Source: Thomasclavelia ramosa DSM 1402 (GTDB taxonomy: Bacteria > Bacillota_I > Bacilli_A > Erysipelotrichales > Coprobacillaceae). From it: a DNA stretch of 64,000 nucleotides. Positions 53,170 to 62,100 of the stretch are shown here, piece by piece (position 1 is the stretch's first letter; every line of letters begins with the position of its first letter). The notes under the pieces were generated by a model. It was not told the origin of the DNA and did not search any database. It saw only the letters and a list, made by a program, of their open reading frames with translations. The stretch lies in the NCBI RefSeq assembly GCF_014131695.1, contig NZ_CP036346.1, forward strand, positions 3,183,605-3,247,604, in the 5' to 3' direction. The position numbers were made by a program, and so were the translations under genes.

Positions 53170-54696
53170 TTAGTATTTTAAAACTTCTCTAACTGAATTA
53201 GCTACTTGTTCTACTTTAGGACCATAAATTACTTGAATATGATTTTCTGATGGTTTAACAATTCCCATACTTCCTGTCTTCTTAAGTTCTTCTTCATTTA
53301 CTAATGACATATCTTTTACATCAACTCTTAAACGAGAAATACAATTGTTAACAGTAATAATATTATCAAATCCTCCTAAGCCTTCAATTATTTTTGTTGC
53401 TAGCGCTTGTTGTTTATCACTAATACTCGCAGTATCATTAGTATCCTTGTCTCCATCATCTTCCGCAACTTCAATTGATAAATGTTTGCGGTTAAAATAC
53501 CATTTAAATACATTATAATAGATAATTGCATAGATTGGACCAATAATAATTATCCAATACCAATTAGATCCTGGTTGGAAGACACCCCAGATAAACATAT
53601 CAATAATACCGCCACCAGTATTTCCAACTGCTACTTGTAATAATGACATTAACATAAAGGAGATACCACCCATAACCGCATGGAATAAGAATAATGGCGG
53701 TGCAATAAACATAAATGCAAATTCTAATGGTTCAGTAATTCCAGAAACAATACTTGCTGCAACTCCTGCAATCATTAATGCTTTAACTTTATTCTTTTTT
53801 TCACCTGGACTTGTCTTATAAATAGCATAGGCTGCTGCAGGTAATCCAAAGATCATAAACAACATTTTTCCTTGTCCCAAAAACTGTGTATATTCACGCA
53901 TTACACTAATATCAACACTATCAAAGAATTGCAAGAAAATATTTAAACATCCTTCTACCCCTTGATATACCCCACCGATTGCAGTAGTTCTAAAAATACC
54001 ATTTAAAACATGATGTAATCCTGTTGGAATTAATAATCTTTCTAAAAATCCAAATGAGAATACCCCTAATAAACCTGATTCAGAAATCAATGTACCCAAA
54101 CCATTAATTCCAGCTGATACAGGTGCCCAAATAAATGGTGCTACTTGTCCTAATAACGCCATTGCTAAGATAACGACAATTGCAACAAAACGTTTACCAC
54201 CATAAAAAGCAATTGCTACTGGGAATACTACTTTATGATATTTATTATGCAAAGCCGCTACGGTCACCCCCGTTAAAATACCAGCTACTGCTCCCATATC
54301 TAAAGTTTCTACGCCTAAAATAGTTGAAATTTGTAATGAATCAAAATTCATAAAACCAGAATTGATCATACAACTTGCACTTACTAAGAAAGTATAATAG
54401 CCAATAAATCCAGCAAATGCTGCAACTTCTTTATCTTCTTTAGCCATCCCAAATGAAATAGAAATAGCAAATAATACTGGTATTAAGGTAAAAACAACAT
54501 TTGATACTGTTTTTAGTGTATTTAAGATATAAAATACAACTGGCTGTTGTAGAAATGGCACTGCCTCTACTACTTGTGTTTTAAGTAAAGCTGCAGTAAC
54601 TCCCAGAATAATTCCACATGCTGCTAAAGCCGCAATTGGCATCATTAAACTTCTTCCTAAAGCCGAGAAGAAATCCATTACTTTATTTTTTTTCAT
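53170..54696 (-). CDS. PTS alpha-glucoside-type EIICB permease
   Basis: A 508-residue permease of the glucose family: EIIC (about 1-400, LGRSLMMPIAALAACGIILGV, GMAKEDKEVAAFAGFIGYYTF, VSGITEPLEFAFMFIAPPLF) and C-terminal EIIB (about 430-508) with phospho-Cys in VNNCISRLRVDVKD. The MalX/GlvC type imports maltose or related alpha-glucosides. It needs a separate EIIA (51100-51579 is a likely partner). The 20-base gap to GH4 makes it the second gene of the operon. Confidence 0.9.
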   Translation of the reverse strand: MKKNKVMDFFSALGRSLMMPIAALAACGIILGVTAALLKTQVVEAVPFLQQPVVFYILNTLKTVSNVVFTLIPVLFAISISFGMAKEDKEVAAFAGFIGYYTFLVSASCMINSGFMNFDSLQISTILGVETLDMGAVAGILTGVTVAALHNKYHKVVFPVAIAFYGGKRFVAIVVILAMALLGQVAPFIWAPVSAGINGLGTLISESGLLGVFSFGFLERLLIPTGLHHVLNGIFRTTAIGGVYQGVEGCLNIFLQFFDSVDISVMREYTQFLGQGKMLFMIFGLPAAAYAIYKTSPGEKKNKVKALMIAGVAASIVSGITEPLEFAFMFIAPPLFLFHAVMGGISFMLMSLLQVAVGNTGGGIIDMFIWGVFQPGSNWYWIIIIGPIYAIIYYNVFKWYFNRKHLSIEVAEDDGDKDTNDTASISDKQQALATKIIEGLGGFDNIITVNNCISRLRVDVKDMSLVNEEELKKTGSMGIVKPSENHIQVIYGPKVEQVANSVREVLKY

Positions 54697-54716
54697 ACTA
54701 ATCCCCTTTTATTATT

Positions 54717-56042
54717 TTATTTTAATTCTGGCCACATTCCTTTATTAGCCTCAATTAAAGCATCTAATACTTTACGAGCTTTTTTACCATCATTGATTAA
54801 ACGATTTAAAGTAAATGCCATTAATGCTTTTTGATATGAATTTTCAAAATAAGCATCAACAATTAATTTTTCACAAGAAACTTGGTTTACTAACAATCCT
54901 AAATAAAATTGTGGAATATTACCTACACGCATTGGTCTTGGTCCATTAATTCCTAATTCACAAACGACTTCAACCATAGCATCATCCTGCATATTAGCGA
55001 TTGCTCCATTGTTTTCAACAATTAAAATATGACGAGTATTTTTATTATATGCGATTGCTTCAGCTACATTGATCATCATTTCTGCATGGGCATCACTAAT
55101 ATCATCGAATTTATCACCTAAAACACCCGCAGCTATAACTTCACGACATTCATCAAAAACTCGTTTTTCACGTCCTGCCATTACTTCGTCAGCTCTAGTA
55201 AAATTAGGATCTAAATGTGCTGCTTTATAATCTGGATATAAATAATATTGATCATATGTGTTTGGTAAAAAATCTGGAAAATCATTCATTAAAGTTTCAA
55301 CCATACCATAAGTATCCAACCAAGATTGATCTCTTTGTTCCGCATCTTGTGGTAAGAAGCCATTTTTCTTAATTAATTCTCTCAATTTTGGTAATAAATC
55401 TTCCCCTGTTTTAATATCGTATATATTAGTAAACCAGCCATAATGATTTAAACCAAAATATACAGGATCTAAATTTTCCCAATCACAACCTAATAAACGA
55501 CTGCATGAACGAACAACATTTTCTGGTTGATCACAAATATTTAAAATTTTCTTATCATCAGGAAATTCTCTTCTTAATGCTTCAGCTACAATAGCAGCTG
55601 GATTTGAATAATTTAAGATCCAAGCTTCAGGTGCATAATTACGAATATCATGAACTGCTTTGATCATATCAACACATGATCTAAGTCCATAAGCCATTCC
55701 TCCTGCTCCACATGTTTCTTGTCCAATTAATCCCATGCTTAAAGGAATATGTTCATCTTTAGCACGCATTGGTAATCCCCCTGCACGCATTTGCATAAAC
55801 ACAAAATCCATTCCTTCATATGCTTCTTTAATATCAGTTGTATATGAGAAATCTAATTCAGGAAATTGTTCTTTAAATAAAATTTTTCCAAATTCACCAA
55901 TTGGTTCTTGGCGCTCTGCATCAATATCAAATAAAACTAATTTTTTTAATGGGAACTGTTCTTTCATACGACAGAATGATTTTAAAAAACCTAATGTAAA
56001 GGTACTTCCTCCTCCAACAATACAAACACTATATTTTTTCAT
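54717..56042 (-). CDS. 6-phospho-alpha-glucosidase (GH4)
   Basis: A 441-residue family 4 glycosidase using NAD+ and Mn2+. Rossmann motif VCIVGGGSTFTLGFL at the N-terminus, NYSNPAAIVAEAL, the metal-binding CDQPENVV and GLNHYGWFT. GlvA/MalH-type enzymes hydrolyse maltose 6-phosphate and other 6-phospho-alpha-glucosides imported by the adjacent EIICB. Length matches GlvA. It has its own promoter region with a long inverted repeat at 56189-56230. Confidence 0.92.
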   Translation of the reverse strand: MKKYSVCIVGGGSTFTLGFLKSFCRMKEQFPLKKLVLFDIDAERQEPIGEFGKILFKEQFPELDFSYTTDIKEAYEGMDFVFMQMRAGGLPMRAKDEHIPLSMGLIGQETCGAGGMAYGLRSCVDMIKAVHDIRNYAPEAWILNYSNPAAIVAEALRREFPDDKKILNICDQPENVVRSCSRLLGCDWENLDPVYFGLNHYGWFTNIYDIKTGEDLLPKLRELIKKNGFLPQDAEQRDQSWLDTYGMVETLMNDFPDFLPNTYDQYYLYPDYKAAHLDPNFTRADEVMAGREKRVFDECREVIAAGVLGDKFDDISDAHAEMMINVAEAIAYNKNTRHILIVENNGAIANMQDDAMVEVVCELGINGPRPMRVGNIPQFYLGLLVNQVSCEKLIVDAYFENSYQKALMAFTLNRLINDGKKARKVLDALIEANKGMWPELK

Positions 56043-56154
56043 TTTTGTTTATCTCTCTTTCTACTTTTTCTGCTTTACTTTGATGGCCTATCAAGTACAT
56101 ATTTACTATCTCATAACACATTTATTTAAACAATACTTTGGCCTTGTTTGGGAA

Positions 56155-56168
56155 TGAAAGCCCTAACT
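56155..56168 (-). promoter_or_regulatory. weak cre-like site
   Basis: TGAAAGCCCTAACT on the plus strand; two mismatches to the catabolite-responsive consensus TGWAANCGNTNWCA. Located in the GH4 leader, where CcpA could block elongation. Weak. Confidence 0.25.
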
Positions 56169-56188
56169 TGTTATTTGTGACATTAAAT

Positions 56189-56230
56189 GTTATTTTTTTC
56201 AAATAATTATAATATATTTCAAAAAATAAC
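56189..56230 (-). promoter_or_regulatory. long inverted repeat at the GH4 operon promoter
   Basis: Minus strand GTTATTTTTTGAAAT ... ATTTGAAAAAAATAAC, near-perfect 15-16-bp arms around an 11-bp centre. A TATAAT (minus strand, 56206-56211) falls in the centre. Probably an RpiR-type operator covering the -10 element; a smaller palindrome ACATT-T-AATGT lies just downstream (56180-56190). Confidence 0.55.
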
Positions 56231-56258
56231 TTTATTCATAAGTAAAAATTTAATTTTT

Positions 56259-56279
56259 AGACCATTTTGGTCTTTTTTT
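56259..56279 (+). terminator. plus-strand terminator of no known gene
   Basis: AGACC/GGTCT stem with ATTTT loop and TTTTTT tail. There is no plus-strand gene upstream of it that I can support, so it may end an antisense or small transcript from the 56043-56257 region, or block read-through toward the sRNA promoter. Confidence 0.6.
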
Positions 56280-56281
56280 AT

Positions 56282-56310
56282 TTGATAACACTATTTTGGT
56301 TTGATATAAT
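56282..56310 (+). promoter_or_regulatory. consensus sigma-A promoter of candidate sRNA
   Basis: TTGATA, exactly 17 bases, TATAAT. It reads away from any adjacent plus-strand coding sequence. Strongest promoter match noticed in this window. Confidence 0.7.
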
Positions 56311-56315
56311 CTAAG

Positions 56316-56414
56316 TGGGGATATTGACCTCTCCCAAAATTAATATCCCCTAATCACATATTTTCTGTAATCAAAATAGTAAAGAACCTCGTTATATTCA
56401 CGAGGTTCTTTACT
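56316..56414 (+). ncRNA. candidate small RNA
   Basis: Following the promoter at 56282-56310, a transcript of about 100 bases would begin near 56316. It starts with a hairpin GGGGATATT/AATATCCCC (56317-56325 and 56342-56350) exposing the loop GACCTCTCCCAAAATT; CCUCUCCC is complementary to Shine-Dalgarno sequences. A single-stranded AT-rich linker follows, then a perfect 15-bp hairpin AGTAAAGAACCTCGT/ACGAGGTTCTTTACT (56378-56414). There is no reading frame with a ribosome site. The 3' hairpin is also the minus-strand terminator of the AEC gene and its plus-strand U tail is short. Confidence 0.5.
56378..56414. terminator. terminator shared by AEC gene and candidate sRNA
   Basis: Perfect 15-bp stem with seven-base loop. 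On the minus strand followed by ATTTTGATT; on the plus strand by TAATAAT. Converging use is likely. Confidence 0.75.
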
Positions 56415-56432
56415 TAATAATATAAAAGTATA

Positions 56433-57356
56433 CTAAACAAGCAATAATGAAACTATTAACGGAATTGTAAAGACACTGACCAGAGTAGTAATAAAGATAC
56501 TTTTTGCTGCTAATTCAACATCTCCACCATATTCTTTAGCAAAAAGAACTGCACTATTAGCGACCGGCATTGCCAAATTAACCAAAGTAATTCCTTGAAT
56601 CAATGGATCTTTGATAAAATATGCAATGATTGGAAAAACAGCAATTGGTAAAATAACTTGTTTAACAATCGTAAAGTAGTATAATCTTAATTCTGTGAAC
56701 AACTCTTTAACTTTAATATTAGCTAAGGTTGCCCCAATGATCATCATTGCTAATGGTGTTGTCATGTCCCCAACCATACCACATGAATTAGCAATTACAT
56801 CAGGAATTGGAATTTCTAAAAAATAAATAAATATTGCAATAATTGAAGCAACTACTCCGGGTGAAAGTAAATTTTTAGGATTTAATTTCATTTTTACATC
56901 ATTCCCATAATTAATTAAAATAACGCCTAAAGTAAATACTTCTAAATTAAAAAGGATATTAAATAAAGCAGTATAAAAAACTGCGTCATTACCAAACAAG
57001 GCTTTCATAATTGGATATCCCATAAATCCAGTATTAGAAAAAATTGTCATAAACATGTATAATCCTTTTTGGTGCATTGGAATTCGCATTAATTTAACTA
57101 AAACAAAACTGATGACCGGTAAGGCCACATACACTGCTGTAGCAATTGCTAAAGTATAAATGACCATACTCTTTTCACTAATCGATGTTGTACAAACAGA
57201 TGAAAAAATAAGTGCTGGTGTAGTAATTGAAATAACAATAAAATTTAGTTTCGTATTTAATTCATCATTTAATATTTTCTTTTTTTGCATAAAATAACCA
57301 AGTCCAATAATTAAAAATAATTGAATCATTTGGTTAATAACTACCATAATATCCAT
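56433..57356 (-). CDS. AEC-family transporter
   Basis: About 307 residues with ten hydrophobic segments in an inverted five-plus-five repeat. Auxin-efflux-carrier/malate-permease family, exporting or importing organic acids. FIVISITTPALIFSSVCTTS and ANSAVLFAKEYGGDVELAAKSIFITTLVSVFTIPLIVSLL are typical. The frame opens at 57389; GGGGGATTATC before ATG 57356 argues for this start. Monocistronic. Confidence 0.9.
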   Translation of the reverse strand: MDIMVVINQMIQLFLIIGLGYFMQKKKILNDELNTKLNFIVISITTPALIFSSVCTTSISEKSMVIYTLAIATAVYVALPVISFVLVKLMRIPMHQKGLYMFMTIFSNTGFMGYPIMKALFGNDAVFYTALFNILFNLEVFTLGVILINYGNDVKMKLNPKNLLSPGVVASIIAIFIYFLEIPIPDVIANSCGMVGDMTTPLAMMIIGATLANIKVKELFTELRLYYFTIVKQVILPIAVFPIIAYFIKDPLIQGITLVNLAMPVANSAVLFAKEYGGDVELAAKSIFITTLVSVFTIPLIVSLLLV

Positions 57357-57531
57357 GATAATCCCCCAATCTTTCATTGATAGAATCATACCACGATATT
57401 AATTAGTTTAGAATGATATTTGCAAATAATGAAAAAGACAATCACGAATATTAATAAATTTTATTGTATAATACTAGCAAGCTAAATTATAATGAATATT
57501 AATTGTAATAAAACAATAAGAAGGAGATACT

Positions 57532-58716
57532 ATGGAAAGTATAAAAAATGATAAAAATAAGGTAAATACCAAAGAAGAAGACGAATTGGGTGAATTAGCA
57601 TCTGGAATTCTTGAAATAATGGTTGATGGCTATGGATTTTTAAGACCTAAAAATTATACTCAAGAAAGTCGTGATATTTACATTTCCCAATCACAGATAA
57701 GACGCTTTAATTTAAAAAATGGCGATGAAATAGTTGGTCATGCACGTAATTCTAAAAATGGTGAACGATATAATGCACTTATGCGAGTTGATTTAGTTAA
57801 CGGACAAAATCCAGATCAAGCAAAAAAAAGAATTGCTTTTGAATTTTTAACACCGATTTATCCTAATGAAAGAGTATATTTAGGTAAAGATAATGAACAA
57901 TTATCAATGCGTCTAATTGACTTAATTTCTCCAATTGGAAAAGGTCAACGAGGAATTATTGTTGCACCACCAAAAGCTGGAAAAACGACATTACTAAAAG
58001 ATATTGCTTTATCTGTATCAAAAAATTATCCAAACATCAAGATATTTATCTTACTTATTGATGAACGACCTGAAGAAGTAACCGATATTAAAGAAGCATT
58101 GGATGCTGATAATGTTGAAGTTATCTACTCTACTTTTGATGAAAAATCAGAAAGTCATATCAAAGTTGCACAAACTACCCTTGAACGAGCTAAACGCTTA
58201 ACAGAACAAGGATATGATACAATGATCTTGTTAGACAGCTTAACACGATTAACTAGAGCAAATAATTTAACTGTTACCCCTTCAGGAAGGACCTTATCAG
58301 GTGGTCTAGATCCTGCATCATTTTATTTTCCTAAACGCTTATTTGGAGCTGCAAGAAATACACGTGAAGGTGGTAGTCTAACTATCTTAGCTACTGCTTT
58401 AATAGAAACAGGAAGTCGGATGGATGATATGGTTTATGAAGAATTTAAAGGTACTGGAAATATGGAACTAGTACTAAGCCGTAAATTACAAGAAAAGAGA
58501 ATTTTTCCCGCGATTGACGTACAAAAATCCGGTACTCGTCGAGAAGATTTATTATTGAGCAAAGATGAATATGAAGCAATGCAAATAATTCGAAAATCTT
58601 TAGATCAAACTACGATCGAACAAGCAACTGATTCATTATTAAATATGTTTGAAAAAACTAAAGATAATGAAGTATTAATAAAAAATATTTTAGTTTCAAC
58701 AAAACATCAAAAATAA
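57532..58716 (+). CDS. rho: transcription termination factor Rho
   Basis: A 394-residue Rho. Cold-shock RNA-binding domain (about 20-90, [28 protein letters not shown]), ATPase with Walker [28 protein letters not shown], Walker [16 protein letters not shown]-loop [15 protein letters not shown] and R-loop. Hexameric RNA helicase ending transcripts. It lacks the extended N-terminal helical region of E. coli Rho but the core is complete. RBS AAGGAGATA. A terminator follows. Confidence 0.97.
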   Translation: MESIKNDKNKVNTKEEDELGELASGILEIMVDGYGFLRPKNYTQESRDIYISQSQIRRFNLKNGDEIVGHARNSKNGERYNALMRVDLVNGQNPDQAKKRIAFEFLTPIYPNERVYLGKDNEQLSMRLIDLISPIGKGQRGIIVAPPKAGKTTLLKDIALSVSKNYPNIKIFILLIDERPEEVTDIKEALDADNVEVIYSTFDEKSESHIKVAQTTLERAKRLTEQGYDTMILLDSLTRLTRANNLTVTPSGRTLSGGLDPASFYFPKRLFGAARNTREGGSLTILATALIETGSRMDDMVYEEFKGTGNMELVLSRKLQEKRIFPAIDVQKSGTRREDLLLSKDEYEAMQIIRKSLDQTTIEQATDSLLNMFEKTKDNEVLIKNILVSTKHQK

Positions 58717-58781
58717 TATAGTTAGTTTTAGTTATTTACTTCTACATACTAACACACTTCTTTGAAATAATGAATTTCTGC

Positions 58782-58828
58782 TAAATCTGGTTGTGCAAGT
58801 ATTAAGCTAACCAGATTTATTTATTTTT
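58782..58828 (+). terminator. terminator after rho
   Basis: AAATCTGGTT/AACCAGATTT with a 16-base loop and ATTTATTTATTTTT tail. Confidence 0.75.
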
Positions 58829-58934
58829 AATCTTATTTATTACCATAATACTAATTATACTAAAAAACGTAGCCTCATCATGATTCATTAGCTTTACTAT
58901 TTCCTATAATTTTATTCTACTCTTGTTAAATAAA

Positions 58935-58963
58935 AAAAATCAAAACATTTATAACAATGTTTT
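58935..58963 (-). terminator. terminator after the MFS gene
   Basis: AAAACATT/AATGTTTT stem followed on the minus strand by GATTTTTTTTATT; it overlaps the stop codon of the MFS gene. Confidence 0.8.
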
Positions 58964-60152
58964 AACTTTTGTGCAATTTATTTTGCTGATAATAGTAGTA
59001 TGATAAAACAGTTGCTAAAAGGAAAGCAACAAAACCAAAAATAAATGGTAAGCGAGGATTAAATGTATAAAAGAAACCAGCCATCAAGGCACCTATAATT
59101 CCACCCAATGATTTTATCGCGTTGTAAAATCCCATTACAATACTACTATTAGTATCATTAGAACGGCTAGCTACTAAATCTTGAGTCACTGGTATAATGA
59201 TTGCGTTCAATGCAAAGAAAATTATATTCATCACAATAAATATAATTATATTATTTGTTGCTAAAACCCCTAACATCGTAACACTACTCAACAATAAAAT
59301 CAGCATTGACGATCTAGAAACATTAGTATTCTTAATGATCCATAAACAAATCGTACCATTAGCAACTAAAGAAATAATTCCAATTGCAGCCTTGATAATT
59401 CCATTATAACCTGATGTTAAATTATAAATATCTTTGATATAATAATTAAAACTTTGTTCAAAAGCAGTAAAACCAAGAAATGCAAGGCAGCAGATCGTAA
59501 ACATAATTAAATATTTTTTATCTATAAATACTTTTGCTTGTTTAAATGAATTAAAAGGGTTTGCTTGTTTTATGAGCAAAGCAACTTTTTGTTTGACTGG
59601 TGAAACAACATCATTTTCACAAAAAAGATAAAAGAAAATACCACAGCTAGCTAAAGTAGCTGCTTGAACTGCAAAGGTTAAATCAATTGAGATTTCCCCA
59701 AGCATCCCCCCTATAAAATAACCAAAAGCAGCACAAACACTTGCAACTGTTGCTAAAACAGTTAGATTTTGACCCCTTTTTTCAGGTGGTGTAACATTAA
59801 CGACATAGGTTAAAAAACTTACATAAGAACCTCCTGTAAAAACGCCTGAAAACATTCTTGCAAATATCACACTATTTTGTGAATTTGCTTGCCAAAACAA
59901 AACTTGACCAACTGCGTAACCAATACTACAGATCAACATCGTTGTTTTACTGTTAATTTGTTCATTTAATTTTCCCCAAAATGGTGAAAATAAAAAATTT
60001 AATCCCATCATTGCCCCAAATGCAACACCAAACATATAATCTCCCAGTTGAAGATTTTTTATTACTGTTGGAGTAATTGGATGAGCATAATTAGCGGCTA
60101 AATTAAAAAGTCCATTAATAATAAAGAACATTAATAATTTATTTTTATTCAT
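58962..60152 (-). CDS. MFS drug-efflux-type transporter
   Basis: A 396-residue protein with 12 membrane segments. MFS motif A appears as SPFWGKLNEQINSKTTMLICSIGYAVGQVLF; motif C-like VASVCAAFGYFIGGMLGE points to an efflux (TetA/Bmr) member. Substrate unknown. A MerR-type pair is upstream on the same strand, separated by a strong hairpin, and could control it. Confidence 0.88.
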   Translation of the reverse strand: MNKNKLLMFFIINGLFNLAANYAHPITPTVIKNLQLGDYMFGVAFGAMMGLNFLFSPFWGKLNEQINSKTTMLICSIGYAVGQVLFWQANSQNSVIFARMFSGVFTGGSYVSFLTYVVNVTPPEKRGQNLTVLATVASVCAAFGYFIGGMLGEISIDLTFAVQAATLASCGIFFYLFCENDVVSPVKQKVALLIKQANPFNSFKQAKVFIDKKYLIMFTICCLAFLGFTAFEQSFNYYIKDIYNLTSGYNGIIKAAIGIISLVANGTICLWIIKNTNVSRSSMLILLLSSVTMLGVLATNNIIIFIVMNIIFFALNAIIIPVTQDLVASRSNDTNSSIVMGFYNAIKSLGGIIGALMAGFFYTFNPRLPFIFGFVAFLLATVLSYYYYQQNKLHKS

Positions 60153-60190
60153 CTTATCACCTACTTATTATATTGATTATAATTGAAAGA

Positions 60191-60224
60191 AAAATAGATA
60201 GCAATAATTCTTGCTATCTATTTT
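60191..60224. terminator. terminator between MerR and MFS genes
   Basis: Perfect 14-bp stem AAAATAGATAGCAA/TTGCTATCTATTTT with six-base loop; the MerR stop codon is inside. T-run on the minus strand. Confidence 0.88.
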
Positions 60225-60580
60225 AATAACTTTTCTTTATATAGATTAATTTTATAATTCACTGTCTCAATATTCTTTTCCAACTCTTGTTGCTGCAATA
60301 ATAATATTTCTTTCTGTTTCAAAAAAATTTCATATCGTTGATTAATCGTATTGTCACCTTCTTGACACAACTCAATATAATTTTTTATATATGCTATCGT
60401 CATTCCCGTTTTACGCATACACATAATTATGTCTAACCACGATAGATCATCATCATCATAAACTCTTTGATTGCTTTGATTCTTTTTTATTTTAGGTAGT
60501 AATCCTTCTTTTTCATAATATCTAAGTGTTGAAGCACTTAGATTGTACTTTTTAGTTACTTCTTTAATTGTATATTCCAT
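60218..60580 (-). CDS. MerR-family transcription regulator
   Basis: A 120-residue regulator. MerR helix-turn-helix (MEYTIKEVTKKYNLSASTLRYYEKEGLLPKIKKNQSNQRVYDDDDLSWLDIIMCMRKTGMTIAYIKNYI) and a coiled-coil C-terminus. No effector domain, so a simple ligand or redox response. The frame opens at 60604 but ATG at 60580 follows AAGGAAGAG. Overlaps the unknown gene upstream by 17 bases. Confidence 0.9.
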   Translation of the reverse strand: MEYTIKEVTKKYNLSASTLRYYEKEGLLPKIKKNQSNQRVYDDDDLSWLDIIMCMRKTGMTIAYIKNYIELCQEGDNTINQRYEIFLKQKEILLLQQQELEKNIETVNYKINLYKEKLLK

Positions 60581-60869
60581 TGGTCTCTTCCTTAACTTCT
60601 TCAATCATTTTCTTTAATTTATTAATTAAACAGCAGCATTCATATTGTTTATTAATTACCAAATCTTGATGAAATTCTAGAATATCCAGCAAAGTCATTT
60701 CTTCATCAATCAATTCTAAGATATCACTACTATTATATCCCATAGTAATCAATGTTTTGATTAGTGATATGACTGCTTGATCCCGGTAATTAAAGTTTGA
60801 CGTTGTGGCGATTATTTTATTTTTTTGAAGTAGCAATAAAAGTTCTTGATTAATAACTATTTTATCCAT
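60564..60869 (-). CDS. unknown helical protein coupled to MerR
   Basis: A 101-residue protein I do not recognise. Predominantly helical and acidic, with a CCC triplet near residue 78 (YECCCLINKLKKMIEE). AGGAGGAC ribosome site. Its end overlaps the MerR start by 17 bases, so the two are co-translated. A role as a sensor or partner for MerR is inference from the gene order. Confidence 0.65.
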   Translation of the reverse strand: MDKIVINQELLLLLQKNKIIATTSNFNYRDQAVISLIKTLITMGYNSSDILELIDEEMTLLDILEFHQDLVINKQYECCCLINKLKKMIEEVKEETNGIYN

Positions 60870-60927
60870 GAAGTCGTCCTCCTAAGTTAAGCATACTACT
60901 TAAACCTAACTATAGGGCAAGCATTAT

Positions 60928-61455
60928 TTAAATTATTTTTTCATACAATTCAAATAAGCCAAGATCAGAACCCCTAAAATCAAGATTTATTGCTCCCACA
61001 TATGTATAACCACAACGCTCATATAGCTTGATTGCCGGCACATTGCCTTTACGAACATCTAAACGAATTGTTTTTACCCCATTATTTTTAGCTAATTCAT
61101 CAGCATATTCTAATAATTTTTGAGCTATTTTTAATCCTTTAAATTGTGGATGAACAGCTAAAGTATGAATTACATAAACTTCATGATCTTGTGCATCTAT
61201 CTTCCAAGCTGCTAATTGATAATTTTCTTCTTGGACATGATTAATAACAATACTCCCCACTATTTGATCATTTTGCCGCATTACATATAATTCTTTTTTT
61301 TCTATTCCAAAAATTGCTTCATCACGAGTTGGATAAATTCCTTTTTTCCAGCCAGGATAATTTACATTGGCTAGTAAATCGTCTACAACTGCTCCATATA
61401 ACGCTTCGATCTCATTTACATCAGTTGCCCTTGCTAATTCTATATTCATCTTCAT
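60928..61455 (-). CDS. GNAT-family N-acetyltransferase
   Basis: About 175 residues of a GCN5-related acetyltransferase. Acetyl-CoA pyrophosphate loop HTLAVHPQFKGLKIAQKLLEYA, then IRLDVRKGNVPAIKLYERCGYTYVG. Target unknown. The frame opens at 61488, but AAGGAGTG is next to ATG 61455, with 61449 as the alternative. Single gene, 37 bases after jag on the same strand. Confidence 0.85.
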   Translation of the reverse strand: MKMNIELARATDVNEIEALYGAVVDDLLANVNYPGWKKGIYPTRDEAIFGIEKKELYVMRQNDQIVGSIVINHVQEENYQLAAWKIDAQDHEVYVIHTLAVHPQFKGLKIAQKLLEYADELAKNNGVKTIRLDVRKGNVPAIKLYERCGYTYVGAINLDFRGSDLGLFELYEKII

Positions 61456-61492
61456 ATCACTCCTTAAAGAAAAAACACATGATAACATGTGT

Positions 61493-62092
61493 CTAATCTA
61501 CATATGAAATAACCATATGTCTATTTTTTCCTTCACCATGACTTTCTGTCTTAATATGTTCAAATCTAGAAAGTTCTTGATGCATTACTTTACGTTCATC
61601 AGCAGGCATTGGATCAAGCTTGATTTCAGCTTTCGTGCGCAATACTTGTTTTCCAAAACGTTTAGCCATTGATGCTACTTTTTTATAACGGTCTTCTTTA
61701 TATCCGTTAATATCAACGCTAATTTCAAATCTTTTCTTAAAGGTATTGCTTACGGCATTTTTAACAATAAAGTTAATTGCACGTAGAATAACTCCAGCTT
61801 TTCCAATTAAGATAGAATTATTACTAGTATTAATATTACAGTAAATACGACCATCTTGTAGATAAGAAACTGTTTCCACTTCAAATCCCATATCTCCAAT
61901 AAAACGACGAATATAACTTTCAATATATTCTTGGATCATTGGAATTGTATAACACTCAATTTCAGCTTTTTTAGTAAATAAAGTTTTTGTCTCACTAATT
62001 ACTTCATAATTTAATTCATCAATTGTTACACCTAGTTCTTGACATGCTGTATTTACAGCATCTTGAACTGTTCTTGCCGTATATCTTTTCAT
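61493..62092 (-). CDS. jag: RNA-binding protein Jag/KhpB
   Basis: A 199-residue protein with three parts: Jag_N (1-50, MKRYTARTVQDAVNTACQELGVTIDELNYEVISETKTLF), KH domain (about 70-140, CNINTSNNSILIGKAGVILRAINFIVKNAVS) and R3H domain (about 140-199, RFGKQVLRTKAEIKLDPMPADERKVMHQELSRFEHIKTESHGEGKNRHMVIS). Binds RNA with KhpA and influences cell division and elongation. Follows yidC by eight bases, a conserved neighbour. Confidence 0.95.
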   Translation of the reverse strand: MKRYTARTVQDAVNTACQELGVTIDELNYEVISETKTLFTKKAEIECYTIPMIQEYIESYIRRFIGDMGFEVETVSYLQDGRIYCNINTSNNSILIGKAGVILRAINFIVKNAVSNTFKKRFEISVDINGYKEDRYKKVASMAKRFGKQVLRTKAEIKLDPMPADERKVMHQELSRFEHIKTESHGEGKNRHMVISYVD

Positions 62093-62100
62093 ATTTTCAC

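Noticed and set aside
55735..56157. 140-codon plus-strand frame over the start of the GH4 gene
   Set aside because: It is antisense to a well-conserved GH4 enzyme, has no ribosome site and no family features; a shadow of the real gene.
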